Counted from the stretch's first letter, positions 1 through 11,027 are shown. The stretch: DNA of 64,000 bases from Diplonema papillatum (GCA_030068145.1 JAPJBO010000170.1:1-64000), one strand, 5' to 3'. The notes: a model not told the origin generated them from the letters alone. Made by a program: numbers and translations.

Positions 1-532
1 GAATAAGCCACTTCCTCGGAATCGCAGAACACCTTTTGGTCCATGTCGCGGGGGCTCCCAGGGAAACAGAGAGGTAGGAAGAAGGGAGGTGACAATATTT
101 TATTCTCTTGGGTCACAACCCAAGCACTTGCTGAAGCGAATGGGGATCTTAACGGGGGAAAGGACGAGCGATGCCTTCTTGCGAGGCGCTGCAGTCATCC
201 CAGGGATGGGTGGGTGGGAAAAACAAAAGAGTCGAGGGACGAGGAAACCTTTCGGTGTTTAGTATGTACACTAAAACAAGGATCAATCATCTCTGCTCTC
301 GGTCGCTATTTATTCCCGCAGGGAGCCTGAGAGAATAAGCCACTTCCTCGGAATCGCAGAACACCTTTTGGTCCATGTCGCGGGGGCTCCCAGGGAAACA
401 GAGAGGTAGGAAGAAGGGAGCTGACAATATTTTATTCTCTTGGGTCACAACCCAAGCACTTGCTGAAGCGAATGGGGATCTTAACGGGGGAAAGGACGAG
501 CGATGCCTTCTTGCGAGGCGCTGCAGTCATCC
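1..532. repeat. 332-bp-spaced direct repeat
   Basis: Bases 1-200 recur almost unchanged at 333-532. The copies differ by about one base near position 91/423 and diverge abruptly after the shared GCTGCAGTCATCC. No convincing coding sequence is seen; short open frames here merely read through the repeat. The array may continue to the left of the window. Confidence 0.85.
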
Positions 533-643
533 TCACCGCGCGTAAAGAAACCCCGTAACGCTCGTTCAACAGAATGCCTTCCCTCTCGGGAGGCAAAAAC
601 TTCCGGCGAGACTCTCGAAGGGACGTCCGCCGGGTTCTCCTTT
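533..643. other. Unassigned spacer
   Basis: Short stretch between the direct repeat and the large inverted composite. I see no gene or repeat in it. Confidence 0.5.
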
Positions 644-654
644 GAGGCGGCGGT

Positions 655-830
655 CCCGATACCGTCTCATGAGACCTTATCGATACCTTTTTTGCCCATT
701 TCTGGGTTGCGCCCTTATCTCGACCTTTTTGGCCCGTTTTTGGGTTGCGCCCTTATCTCGACCTTTTTGAGATGCGCCCTTATCTCTACCTTTTTGAGCT
801 GCGCCCTTATCTCTACCTTTTAAATCTCGA
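655..830 (+). repeat. Left terminal tandem array
   Basis: Five or so copies of a unit resembling TTGCGCCCTTATCTCGACC followed by a T-run. It is the inverted counterpart of the array at 6437-6665. Confidence 0.75.
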
Positions 831-837
831 AATCTCG

Positions 838-1018
838 AGAAAAAAAAGAAAAATCCGAAAAAATTCCGAAATTTTTTTGGGCCAAAAAAAAAAAACCGAA
901 AAATTTCCGAAAAGTTTTTGGGCCGAAAAAAAATCCGAAAAATTTCCGAAATTTTTTTGGGCCAAAAAAAAAATCCGAAAAAAATTCCGAAAAATTTTTG
1001 GGCCAAAAAAAAAAAGCG
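838..1018. repeat. A/T-run tandem repeat with GGGCC spacers
   Basis: About four imperfect units of ~45-50 bp alternating A-runs, TTCCGAAA and TTTTTGGGCC. It is low complexity and no counterpart was seen in the right half of the composite. Confidence 0.75.
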
Positions 1019-3110
1019 AAACCACCCAATCCAACTGTGAACACACGAAACAGAGATCTTACGAATCAGCGAAAAAGCGAGCAAAAAAGAGTGTTTACAA
1101 ACCCTGGAGGAAGTCTGAAAAAACAGTCGGCGAAAGACTTGGAAAAAAAGACGGGAAAAAGACCTTCAAGTGCTCCAAGGCCAGACGATTGTAGTGTTGC
1201 AAACGAATCGCAAACACGCTGAAGTTGGGACTCCCACACACTGAAATCAAGTGCTCCTTGGCAGACGAACTGTTAGTGTTGCGAACGAATCGCAAAAACG
1301 CTGAGATCGGGACCCTACACACTGAGAACAACCTGAGCGATCTCTCTTAATAAAAGATTCAAGCGCCGAAGGCGCAACCACCGAAGCAGACTTTGTACAC
1401 ACGAAACAGAGATCTTATGAATCAACGAAAAGCGAGCGAAAAAGAGCGTGGAAAAGTCGGAGACAGTCGGCGAAAAACGTGGGAGAAAGACGGGAAAATA
1501 CGACCTTGAAGTGCTCCAAGATCAGACGACTGTATAGTGTTGCAAACGAATCGCAAACACGCTGAAGTTGGGACTCCCACACACTGAAATCAAGTGCTCC
1601 TAGGCAGACGAACTGTTAGTGTTGCGAACGAATCGCAAACACACTGAGATTGGGACCCCACACACTGAAATCGACTGAGAACAACCTGAGCGATCTCTCT
1701 TAATAAAAGATTCAAGCGCCGAAGGCGCAACCACCCAATCCAACTATGTACACACGAAACAGAGATCTTATGAATCAACGAAAAGCGAGCGAAAACGAGC
1801 GTGTAAAACCCGGGAAAGGTCGGAAAGACAGTCGGCGAAAAACTTGGAAAAAAGACGGGAAAATACGACCTTCAAGTGCTCCAAGGCCAGACGACTGTTT
1901 AGTGTTGCAAACGAATCACGAACACGCTGGGACCCCACACACTGAAATAACGCTTGAAATCGACTGAGAACAACCTGAGCGATCTCTCTCAATAAAAGAT
2001 TCAAGCGCCGAAGGCGCAACCACCGAAACCGACTTGGTACACATGAAACAGAGATCTTATGAATCAACGAAAAGCGAGCGAAAAAGAGCGTGTAAAACCC
2101 GGGAAAAGTCGGAAAGACAGTCGGCGAAAAACTTGGAAAAAAGACGGGAAAATACGACCTTCAAGTGCTCCAAGACCAGACGACTGTATAGTGTTGCAAA
2201 CGAATCGCAAACACGCTGAAGTTGGGTCTCCCACACACTGAAGTCCAGTGCTCCTAGGCAGACGAACTGTTAGTGTTGCGAACGAATCGCAAACACGCTG
2301 AGATCAGGACCCCACACACTGAAATCGACTGAGAACAACCTGAGCGATCTCTCTTGATAAAAGATTCAAGCGCCGAAGGCGCAACCACCCAATCCGACTT
2401 TGTACACACGAAACAGAGATCTTATGAATCAACGAAAAGCGAGCGAAAAAGAGCGTGTAAACCCCGGGAAAAGTCGGAAAGACAGTCGGCGAGAAAATAC
2501 GACCTTCAAGTGCTCCAAGACCAGACGACTGTATAGTGTTGCAAACGAATCGCAAACACGCTGAAGTTGGGTCTCCCACACACTGAAGTCCAGTGCTCCT
2601 AGGCAGACGAACTGTTAGTGTTGCGAACGAATCGCAAACACGCTGAGATCGGGACCCCACACACTGAAATCGACTGAGAACAACCTGAGCGATCTCTCTT
2701 AATAAAAGATTCAAGCGCCGAAGGCGCAACCACCCAATCCGACTTTGTACACACGAAACAGAGATCTTATGAATCAACGAAAAGCGAGCGAAAAAGAGCG
2801 TGTAAACCCCGGGAAAAGTCGGAAAGACAGTCGGCGAAAAACTTGGAAAAAAGACGGGAAAATACGACCTTCAAGTGCTCCAAGACCAGACGACTGTATA
2901 GTGTTGCAAACGAATCGCAAGCACACTGAAGTTGGGACCCCAACACACTGAAATCAAGTGCTCCTAGGCAGACGAACTGTTAGTGTTGCGAACGAATCGC
3001 AAACACGCTGAGATCGGGACCCCACACACTGAAATCGACTGAGAACAACCTGAGCGATCTCTCTTGATAAAATATTCAAGCGCCGAAGGCGCAACCACCC
3101 AATCCGACCT
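1019..3110 (+). repeat. ~350-bp satellite array, forward
   Basis: Six consecutive units, recognisable by the recurring GAAACAGAGATCTTATGAAT at about 1048, 1402, 1756, 2045, 2409 and 2755. Spacing is mostly 346-364 bp, with one shorter unit of ~289. Each unit contains two related ~78-bp sub-repeats starting AAGTGCTCC and ending CACACACTGAAATC, and a short palindrome GCGCCGAAGGCGC. Short open frames repeat with the unit and are not treated as genes. Confidence 0.9.
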
Positions 3111-3715
3111 CCACACTGAACAGCGATCTCACAAGTGCTTTGCTGCTGGAGACCGAATGGATGTTGGGCAAGCAATGATGCGGTGCCCGAGTATCCGCAA
3201 GACGTATTGTTCAGCGGGAGTTGAGAGTCTCTGCCAAGGTGCTAGCCGCCGCCGTGGGCCAAGCGATCAAAAGAACCAGCGACACAACCTGTTAACACTC
3301 GCAGGCGGTCGCACCCACCAGCCAGAACGCCCCCGGCTGCGCCATCATCGACGCAATCATCATCGTTTACGACAAGGCCGCGTCGTTGTAGGCGCACGGC
3401 ACCAACAACGTAATTATTCTCTCTCTGATGACAGCCACACATATAGGTGGATGGGGAGACAAATAAATACATAGTTACTTACTTTCCACACTTTTGTTCT
3501 TGTTGCGCAGCCAGCTACGATGAAGCAGGACAAACCGGATTTGTAGGCTACAAGTGCTGTTCCAATCCATTCGCTTGGAGGATGGTAAACCAACCCCAAC
3601 TCCACCACACAGGAATGTTAACAGAGAAAACACCTCCACATCGCAAACAGCGCTGGCGAAGGAGTCTTGTGGCAGCTACAGGTACTATTTTGACTTCTTC
3701 CGGGTTTTCACACTC
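3111..3715. other. Asymmetric centre of the composite
   Basis: Unique-looking sequence separating the forward and inverted satellite arrays. Its right part (about 3520-3690) shares blocks with the repeats at 4621 and 5887 (TCGCTTGGAGGATG, CACCACACAGGAATGTT). Short open frames on both strands overlap and match nothing I recognise. Confidence 0.5.
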
Positions 3716-5880
3716 TTTTTCGCTCGCTTTTCGTTGATTCATAAAATCTCTGTTTCGTGTGTACAAAGTCGGATTGGGTGGTTGCGCCTTCGGCGCTTCA
3801 ATGTTTTATTAAGAGAGATCGCTCAGGTTGCTCCCAGTCGATTTCAGTGTGTGGGGTCTCAATTTCAGTGAGTTTGCGATTCGTTCGCAACACTATACAG
3901 TCGTCTGGCCTTGGAGCACTTGAAGGTCGTACTTTCCCCCGACGGGGTTTCCGACTTGTTCCGGTTTTACAGGCTACTTTTTGCTCGCTTTTCGTTGATT
4001 CATAAGATCTCTGTTTCGATCCGACTTTGTACACAAAGTCGGATTGGGTGCTTGCGCCTTCGGCGCTAGAATCTTTTATTAAGAGAGATCGGTCAGGTTG
4101 TTCTCAGTCGATTTCAGTGTGTGGGGTCCCAATCTCAGCGTGTTTGTGATTCGTTCGCAACACTAACAGTTCGTCTGCCTAGGAGCACTTGATTTCAGTG
4201 TGTGGGAGTCCCAACTTCAGCGTGTTCGTGATTCGTTTGCAACACTATACAGTCGTCTGGCCTTGGAGCACCTGCATCTCGTACTTTCCCTCGATGGGGT
4301 TTCCGACTTGTTCCGGGTTTACAGGCTCCTTTTTGCTCGCTTTTCGCTGATTCATAAGATGTCTGTTTCGTGTGTACAAATCGGTTTCGGTGGTTGCGCC
4401 TTCGGCGCTTGAATCTTTTATTAAGAGAGATCGCTCAGGTTGTTCTCAGTCGATTTCAGTGTGTGGGGTCCCAATATCAGTTAGTTTGCGATTCGTTTGC
4501 AACACTAACAATTCGTCTGCCTAGGAGCACTTGATTTCAGTGTGTGGGGTGCCAACTTCAGCGTGTTTGTGATTCGTTTGCAACATTAAACTGTCGTCTG
4601 GCCTTGAAGCACTTGAAGGTCGTTTGAGTGTCGGGGCAGCACAACCCTGATTCGTGGGCTACAAGCGGTGTTCGCATCCACTCGCTTGGAGGATGAAACC
4701 CAACCCCCCTACATCACCACACAGGAATGTTGGAAGCAGAGAAGCCGCACCAGAAGCGGTATGGGAGTCATTGCCGATCTGTGGAAGGTTCAGGTACTTT
4801 TTGAAGTGCACTTTTCGCTGATACAATATGCAAGCACCATACAGGACATTGAAACAGCCTCGGAACCGTGCCGGCCTTAGTTCTTGTTGGCTGATCAGTG
4901 GTATGCCGTAGCATCTTTTCGTGCACTTTCCCGCTGATTCCCTGTTGTCGTGTACAAAGTCGGATTGGGTGGTTGCGCCTTCGGCGCTTCAATCTTTTAT
5001 TAAGAGAGATCGCTCAGGTTGTTCTCAGTCGATTTCAGTGTGTGGGGTCCCAATCTCAGCGTGTTTGCGATTCGTTCGCAACACTAACAGTTCGTCTGCC
5101 TAGGAGCACTTGATTTCAGTGTGTGGGAGTCCCAACTTCAGCGTGTTTGCGATTCGTTTGCAACACTATACAGTCGTCTGGCCTTGGAGCACCTGCATCT
5201 CGTGCTTTCCCCCGATGGGGTTTCCGACTTGTTCCGGTTTTACAAGCTACTTTTTGCTCGCTTTTCGTTGATTCATAAGATCTCTGTTTCGTGTGTACAA
5301 AGTTGGATTGGGTGGTTGCGCCTTCGGCGCTTGAATCTTTTATTAAGAGAGATCGCCCAGGTTGTTCTCAGTCGATTTCAGTGTGTGGGGTCCCAATCTC
5401 AGCGTGTTTGCGATTCGTTCGCAACACTAACAGTTCGTCTGCCTAGGAGCACTTGATTTCAGTGTGTGGGAGTCCCAACTTCAGCGTGCTTGCGATTCGT
5501 TTGCAACACTATACAGTCGTCTGGCCTTGGAGCACCTGCATCTCGTGCTTTCCCCCGATGGGGTTTCCGACTTGTTCCGGTTTTACAAGCTACTTTTTGC
5601 TCGCTTTTCGTTGATTCATAAGATCTCTGTTTCGTGTGTACAAAGTTGGATTGGGTGGTTGCGCCTTCGGCGCTTAAATATTTTATTAAGAGAGATCGCT
5701 CAGGTTGTTCTCAGTCGATTTCAGTGTGTGGGGTCCCAATCTCAGCGTGTTTGCGATTCGTTCACAACACTAACAGTTCGTCTGCCTAGGAGCACTTGAT
5801 TTCAGTGTGTGGGAGTCCCAACTTCAGCGTGTTTGCGATTCGTTTGCAACACTAAACAGTCGTCTGGCCTTGAAGCCCTT
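3716..5880 (-). repeat. ~350-bp satellite array, inverted
   Basis: Reverse-complement units of the same satellite as at 1019-3110, with the landmark at about 3733, 3994, 4344, 5264 and 5607. The array is interrupted at 4621-4950 by another repeat. Units at 5121-5460 and 5464-5800 are nearly identical, implying recent local duplication. Confidence 0.9.
4621..4950 (+). repeat. Interspersed repeat R2, copy 1
   Basis: Begins near GTGTCGGGGCAGCACAACCC and is repeated at 5887-6165 with small deletions. A partial relative lies at about 3520-3690. No coding sequence is recognised. Confidence 0.8.
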
Positions 5881-5886
5881 GAAGGT

Positions 5887-6165
5887 CGTTTAAGTGTCGG
5901 GGCAGCACAACCCTGATTCGTGGGCTACAAGCGGTCCCCTACATCACCACACAGGAAAGTTGGAAGCAGAGAAGCCACCCCCAGAAGCGGTATGGGAGTC
6001 ATTGCCGATCTGTGGAAGGTACAGGTACTTTTTGAAGTGCACTTTTCGCTGATACAATATACAGGACATTGAAACGGCCTCGGAAACGTGCCGGCCTTAG
6101 TTCTTGTTGGCTAAACAGTGGTATGCTGTAGCATCTTTTCGTGCACTATCCCGCTGATTCGTTCG
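5887..6165 (+). repeat. Interspersed repeat R2, copy 2
   Basis: Shorter copy of the sequence at 4621-4950, lacking an internal block around the TCGCTTGGAGGATG segment. Confidence 0.8.
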
Positions 6166-6436
6166 CAACACGAGCAGTTTAGGAGCACTTGATTGCAGTG
6201 TATACTTGAGCTCAACGTGTTTGTGATCTGTTTGCAACACTTTAAAGTCGTCTGCCTCGGATCACTTCATTTCAGACTACGACTAGAGTATTGCTGCAAG
6301 TGCTCAAGTGCAAACTGCTACTATTACGGCCGTGAAGCGCACACCGGACACAAAGCAAGACGACCGCATGACACGACACGTGCAAAGAGTTCTAAGGTCG
6401 AGAGCGGCTTTGTGCAGTATCATCACAAGCACCTGG
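6166..6436. other. Degenerate satellite and unassigned sequence
   Basis: The first ~110 bases are a decayed satellite sub-repeat (TTCGCAACAC, AGGAGCACTTGAT). The rest shows nothing recognisable. Confidence 0.5.
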
Positions 6437-6665
6437 TCAAGGTACCGATAAGGTCGCAACCTCCAAAAAAGGTACCGATAAGGTCGCAACCTCCAAAAGA
6501 GGTACCGATAACGTCGCAACCTCCAAAAGAGGTACTGATAAGGGTCGCAACCCCAAAAAGGTACCGATAAGGTCGCACCTCAAAAAGGTACCGATAAGGT
6601 CGCAACCCCCAAAAGGTACCGATAAGGTCGCAACCCAGCAATGGGAAAAAGAGGTACCGATAAGG
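6437..6665 (-). repeat. Right terminal tandem array
   Basis: About nine copies of a unit near AGGTACCGATAAGGTCGCAA plus a short C/A-rich spacer. In reverse complement it matches the array at 655-830. Confidence 0.85.
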
Positions 6666-6692
6666 TCTCATGCGACGTTATCGGGACCGCCG

Positions 6693-6745
6693 CCTCCATC
6701 GGCCCCGCGGGAGCGTTTTAAAAAGACACAAGGTTTTGACATGGC
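6693..6745 (-). mobile_element. Fragment of the CATG short transposon (MITE)
   Basis: Carries the family's internal GGCCCCGCGGGAGCG block and an AAAAAGACACAAGGTTTTGA end, but neither the other end nor a clean CATG terminus. It abuts the right end of the large composite. Confidence 0.8.
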
Positions 6746-6750
6746 ATGTT

Positions 6751-6899
6751 AGCCTGTGTCTCTTCCAAAAGGGAAGATCAAGACAGAAATCCAGTTTGAC
6801 CTGTGTTGGCAAGTGTGGCCTCAAGACAGAAACCTGGTTTAGCCTGTGTCTCTTCCAAAAGGGAAGATCAAGACAGAAATCCAGTTTGACCTGTGTTGG
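6751..6899 (+). repeat. 90-bp-spaced direct duplication
   Basis: Bases 6751-6809 (AGCCTGTGTCTCTTCC onward) are repeated at 6841-6899. No gene is recognised. Confidence 0.85.
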
Positions 6900-7138
6900 C
6901 ACCACACTCAACCCACCACCCACCTCACTCACACCAATCACACTCACACCACCCCACTCACACTCCCACCACTCACTCACACCCACACACCACCCACTCA
7001 CACTCACACCACTCACTCACACTCCCACTCACACCATCACTCCCACACCCCAGTCACACCCACACTACCCACTCACACCACTCACTCACACTCCCACCAC
7101 ACCCATTCACACCACTCACCCCACCACACTCATACTTC
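6900..7138 (+). repeat. CACTCACAC-type simple repeat
   Basis: Irregular tandem CACTCACACC/CCACACTC microsatellite, strongly strand-asymmetric in C and A. Open frames through it encode only His/Thr/Ser/Pro runs and are not genes. Confidence 0.95.
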
Positions 7139-7146
7139 TAATTTAT

Positions 7147-7356
7147 CATGCAGGGTCAAAACCTTGTGTCTTTTTAAACGCTCCCGCGGGGCCGATGGAC
7201 CCCAAAAAAGAAAGTTGGAAAATTTTTTTTTGCTCAACTTCATCAAAAATTACTGCAGAGTTTGTTCCAAACTTTTAAAATTCAAAAAGCCCATTTTTTT
7301 TCCGGAAATTTTTTTTTGGCCATTTCCAAAAAGACACAAGGTTTTGACCCTGCATG
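7147..7356 (+). mobile_element. CATG MITE copy 1
   Basis: A 210-bp non-autonomous transposon with ~29-bp terminal inverted repeats beginning CATGCAGGGTCAAAACCTTG. It is flanked by TTAT on both sides (4-bp target duplication). The interior has A- and T-runs and a GCTCCCGCGGGGCCGATGGA block. Confidence 0.9.
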
Positions 7357-7410
7357 TTATTCGGGGAATCAGCCCATCCGAAGATGCTAAACCAGTATTG
7401 TGATCAATAC

Positions 7411-7622
7411 CATGCAGGGTCAAAACCTTGTGTCTTTTTATAACGCTCCCGCGGGGCCGATGGAGCCCTAAAAAATATTTTGGAAAAAAAAAAATTTGCT
7501 CAACTTCCTCAAAAATTGCTGCAGAGTTTGTTCCAAACTTTTAAAATTCAAAAAACCCATTTTTTTTCCGAAACCTTTTTTTTGGCCGTTTTCAAAAAGA
7601 CACAAGGTTTTGACCCTGCATG
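7411..7622 (+). mobile_element. CATG MITE copy 2
   Basis: Full-length copy with both inverted ends, flanked by ATAC/ATAC. Confidence 0.9.
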
Positions 7623-8011
7623 ATACTGCGATCCAGGAGTTGGTGAGTTGGGAGTTGGGTCCGAAAGTTTCGGACCCAACGGATCTCGCGGAGGACGGGG
7701 CGAACCGGCTCACAACAGCCGGCCCAACATGCCAGTCCCAACGTCCCTCATGGGCCAGATGTTTCTGGACCACGTCGCTGGCGGCACGAGCCGTACGCAA
7801 GCGCGGAAGACTGGGGAGCAGGCCGTCACACGAACAGCAGCAACTACGAGGCTCCGGGATCTAGTGGCTGGGATGTGGGCGGCTTCCACTACTTCGCAAC
7901 GCCGCAACCTTTGGAGACGTTTTATTGCATGGACAACAGTGAACAATATGTCTACAACCCCGGACTCTGCGTGCCTGTTTGTCTTGGCAACGGCAGGCGA
8001 TGCTAACGTAT

Positions 8012-8223
8012 CATGCAGGGTCAAAACCTTGTGTCTTTTTAAAACGCTCCCGCGGGGCCGATGGAGCCCTAAAAAATTTTTTGGAAAAAAAAAAATTTGC
8101 TCAACTTCCTCAAAAATTACTGCAGAGTTTGTTCCAAACTTTTAAAATTCAAAAAACCCATTTTTTTTCCGGAAATTTTTTTTTGGCCATTTCCAAAAAG
8201 ACACAAGGTTTTGACCCTGCATG
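8012..8223 (+). mobile_element. CATG MITE copy 3
   Basis: Full-length copy inserted in the recombinase fossil; GTAT on both sides is the 4-bp target duplication. Confidence 0.9.
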
Positions 8224-8353
8224 GTATGCCAAGGGACTGTCCGGAACGTTTCGCCACTTGGGGATAACAAACCAACCGCTGCTGAGCTTGGCTGCGGCAC
8301 TCAGAGCCAGTGGCTATTCCTCACCACCAGGCGGTGCCCATAGAAAAACATAT

Positions 8354-8547
8354 CATGCAGGGTCAGAACCTTGTGTCTTTTTAAAACGCTCCCGCAGGGC
8401 CGATGGAGCCCTAAAAATTTTTTTGGAAAAAAAAAACTTTGCTCAACTTCCTCAAAAATTACTGCAGAGTTTGTTCCAAACTTTTAAAATTCAAAAAACC
8501 CAATTTTTTTCTGGAATTTTTTTTTTTGCCATTTTCAAAAAGACACA
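8354..8547 (+). mobile_element. CATG MITE copy 4, right end lost
   Basis: Preceded by ATAT. The right terminal inverted repeat stops within AAAAAGACACAA and the final ~15 bases are missing, so no target duplication can be seen. Confidence 0.85.
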
Positions 8548-8659
8548 ACAACCTCCAAGCTGGAACGCCATTCCGCGAATATGAAGAGCTTCTCAGCGCA
8601 CAGTATCAAGCGAGGAGCAATGGCCGTGGTCTTCCAGAAGGTCGCAGCCGGGGCAGATG

Positions 8660-8875
8660 TTGGCAGGTGTGGACCCAGCGACCAGGGTCGCTGGGTCCAG
8701 TTTTTCCCAGGTCGCTGGGTCCAGTTTTTTTACCTTGAAAACTGGACCCAGCGACCACTGCTGGACCCAGCGACCTGGTCGCTGGGTCCAGTTTTCAAGG
8801 TAAAAAAACTGGAGGTCGCTGGGTCCAGTTTTGGTGGATCCAGGTCGCTGGATCCAGTTTTCAAGGTAAAAAAAG
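8660..8875. repeat. Palindromic GACCCAGCGACC satellite, block 1
   Basis: Tandem head-to-head units built from TCGCTGGGTCCAGTTTT and its reverse complement, with the spacer CAAGGTAAAAAAACTGG. The same family forms a longer block at 14591-14996. Head-to-head arrangement gives many potential hairpins. Confidence 0.9.
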
Positions 8876-10003
8876 GCGGGTGTCAGATTTTGCAAACGCG
8901 AAATCTCAGATTTTGCAAAATCTGAGATTGGCGAACCCAGGAATTTTTTTTTGCTGGGCCAAATCTCAGATTTTGCAAACCTGAAAATCTCAGATTTTGC
9001 AAACCTGAAATCTCAGATTTTGCAAATCTCAGATTTTGCAAATCTCAGATTTTGCAAAATGGGCCAATCTCAGATTTTGAAAAATCTGAGATTTTGGTGT
9101 GAGTGCAAAATCTGAGATTTTCAGAACTACAACAACAAAAATTTTGGGTCAAGTTTTTTTGGGCTCAGCTTTAGGACAGTTCCACGCAGTGTGTTCTGTC
9201 GGATTGGGAGGGTTGCGCCTTCGGCGCTTAAAATTTTTGTTATAAGAGATGGCAGGAGGTTGCCACCAGTTGATTTCAGTGTGTGGGGTCCCTATTTCAG
9301 GTGTTAAAATTTCGTTTGCAACACTCAAATTTCGTCTGCTTAGGAGCACTTGATTTCAGTGTGTGGGGTCCCAATTTCAGTTGGTGAAAATTTCGTTTGC
9401 AACACTCAAGTTTTGTCTGCACAGGAGCACTGCATTGTGTGAGGAAATCGAAAACCTCAGATTTTGCAGACCTGAAATCTCAGATTTTGCAAAATCGAAA
9501 ATCTCAGATTTTGCAAATCTCAGATTTTGCAAAATGGGCCAATCTCAGATTTTGCGTATTTCGCCAAAATCTCAGATTTTGCAAATCTCAGATTTTGCAA
9601 AATCTGAGATTTTCGATTTTGCAAAATCTGAGATTTCGCGTTTGCATCCGTTGCGCCGAAGGCGCAACCCTCCCAATCCGACAGAACACACTGCGTGGAA
9701 CTGTCCTAAAGCTGAGCCCAAAAAAACTTGACCCAAAATTTTTGTTGTTGTAGTTCTGAAAATCTCAGATTTTGCACTCACACCAAAATCTCAGATTTTT
9801 CAAAATCTGAGATTGGCCCATTTTGCAAAATCTGAGATTTGCAAAATCTGAGATTTGCAAAATCTCAGATTTCAGGTTTGCAAAATCTGAGATTTTCAGG
9901 TTTGCAAAATCTGAGATTTGGCCCAGCAAAAAAAAATTCCTGGGTTCGCCAATCTCAGATTTTGCAAAATCTGAGATTTCGCGTTTGCAAAATCTGACAC
10001 CCG
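8876..10003. repeat. 1.1-kb inverted repeat with AATCTCAGATTTTGC satellite arms
   Basis: The ends are GGGTGTCAGATTTTGC and its reverse complement. The arms (about 8876-9240 and 9640-10003) match over most of their length, including a unique block reading AACTACAACAACAAAAATTT on the left. Within each arm are tandem palindromic AATCTCAGATTTTGC units. The spacer (9240-9640) contains a diverged copy of the ~350-bp satellite in reverse orientation and more palindromic units. No open frame of interest is seen and no target duplication is clear. Confidence 0.85.
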
Positions 10004-10427
10004 CCATGCGCTTCCCGGGTCTACGTGTTGTGCGGGAATCGTCTTCCCTGCGCTTTCAGCCATGTAGAAATAAGAAGAAGGCACTCAGGATCTTAGACAA
10101 ACGTTGTGGAAGAAACAAGAAAGCCTTGTGGAGAACAAGGTCACAGGGGGATGGGTGGGCGGGCTTAAAACTTTCGGTTTTCACCCCTTCACCGCCCTCC
10201 TGGATCACGGTTCGTTGAAAAGCGACACCGGAGTGGCAATCTTCGGGTCGTTGATTCCCCAGATGAATCTGCAGAATCGTCTTCCCTGCGCTTTCAGCCA
10301 CGTCGAAATAAGAAGAAGGCAAATGAGAAACAAGCTCAGGATCTTAGACAAACGTTGTGGAGAACAAGGTCACATGCCGCCTCCACTACGCCAGTCCCGA
10401 GAAAAACCTCCTCACCGCCAGTGATAC
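10004..10427. other. Non-coding remnant with internal direct repeat
   Basis: A segment beginning GAATCGTCTTCCCTGCGCTT occurs at about 10036 and again at about 10272, each followed by AGGATCTTAGACAAACGTTG. A decayed relative lies at 10835-10960. I do not recognise a product. Its position among YR fossils suggests it is part of such an element, but that is inference. Confidence 0.5.
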
Positions 10428-10639
10428 CATGCAGGGTCGAAACCTTGTGTCTTTTTAAAACGCTCCCGCGGGGCCGATGGAGCCCTAAAAATTTTTTTGG
10501 AAAAAAAAAAATTTGCTCAACTTCCTCAAAAGTTACTGCAGAGTTTGTTCCAAATTTTTAAAATTCAAAAAACCCATTTTTTTTCTGGAATTTTTTTTTT
10601 TGCCATTTTCAAAAAGACACAAGGCTTTGACCCTGCATG
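10428..10639 (+). mobile_element. CATG MITE copy 5
   Basis: Full-length with ATAC target duplication on both sides. Confidence 0.9.
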
Positions 10640-10830
10640 ATACCTCCTTCTCGTTGTCCTCTGACATTTTTGCTGGATGAACCGCGAAGGCGTGTTTTGA
10701 AATAGGGCGACCATTCTTCACCGTGAATAAAAACTTCGATTGTGTCATTGTTCACGATGACACCTCCCCATCCTTTCAAGCTAGGAATCGAGCTATCCTC
10801 CGAGTTTAGCCGGTGCTACCACATGAAGAA
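10640..10830 (-). mobile_element. Fossil RNase H fragment of a YR retroelement
   Basis: Reverse-strand reading shows the RNase H-like segment (Gly-Trp-Gly-Gly-Val and His-Gly-Glu-Glu-Trp-Ser-Pro) also found at 11.5 kb and 16.5 kb. Only a short piece remains; it is broken and bounded on the left by MITE copy 5. Confidence 0.65.
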
Positions 10831-11027
10831 TGGAAAGCAAGAAGACGAAAAAGGCGTGCGTGAAACCAAGAAAACGGAAAACAAACACTGTGGGAAACGA
10901 AAAAGCCTTGCCGAAGACAAGGTCACTTTCCGCCTCCACTACGCATGTTGGCCCAGAAAACGCCCCTGTAGAACCTGGTCCTGATTGTCACGGGTCATCC
11001 TGATGGGCGGAACGCGCGATGGCATAT
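10831..11027. other. Decayed remnant between MITEs
   Basis: Contains a diverged copy of the 10036/10272 direct-repeat segment, with CAAGGTCAC and CGCCTCCACTACGC shared. No gene is recognised. Confidence 0.45.

Larger units (their letters stand above)
644..6696. mobile_element. Giant inverted-repeat (foldback-like) composite
   Basis: The two ends are inverted copies of each other: the left end reads GAGGCGGCGGTCCCGATA and the right end is its near-perfect reverse complement, ending at 6696. Inside each end lies a tandem array of a ~21-25 bp GC-rich unit, again in opposite orientation. Inside those lie arrays of a ~350-bp satellite, direct on the left (about 1019-3110) and inverted on the right (about 3716-5880). 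The centre (3111-3715) is not symmetrical. No transposase is recognisable. This is the layout expected of a foldback element or an inverted satellite block. No target duplication was found, and the right end abuts a fragment of another transposon. Confidence 0.6.
7627..8670 (+). mobile_element. Fossil tyrosine-recombinase retroelement remnant (YR part)
   Basis: Forward-strand remains of the recombinase of the same YR retroelement family as at 11.2-19.3 kb. The helix-rich N-terminal segment with the tryptophan-rich LWRRF signature lies at about 7850-8000, a middle segment at 8223-8350 and the HSIKRG active-site box at about 8600. Two CATG MITEs (8012-8223 and 8354-8547) lie inside it. It is clearly broken by several insertions and losses and probably old, since the nested MITEs post-date it. 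Confidence 0.75.

Noticed and set aside
6670-7403. Open frames across the CACTCACAC repeat and the first MITE
   Set aside because: They read through simple repeat and transposon ends, and the product is His/Thr/Pro runs.
7979-8584. Open frames running from recombinase remnants into MITE sequence
   Set aside because: They are accidental fusions of fossil and transposon sequence, not genes.
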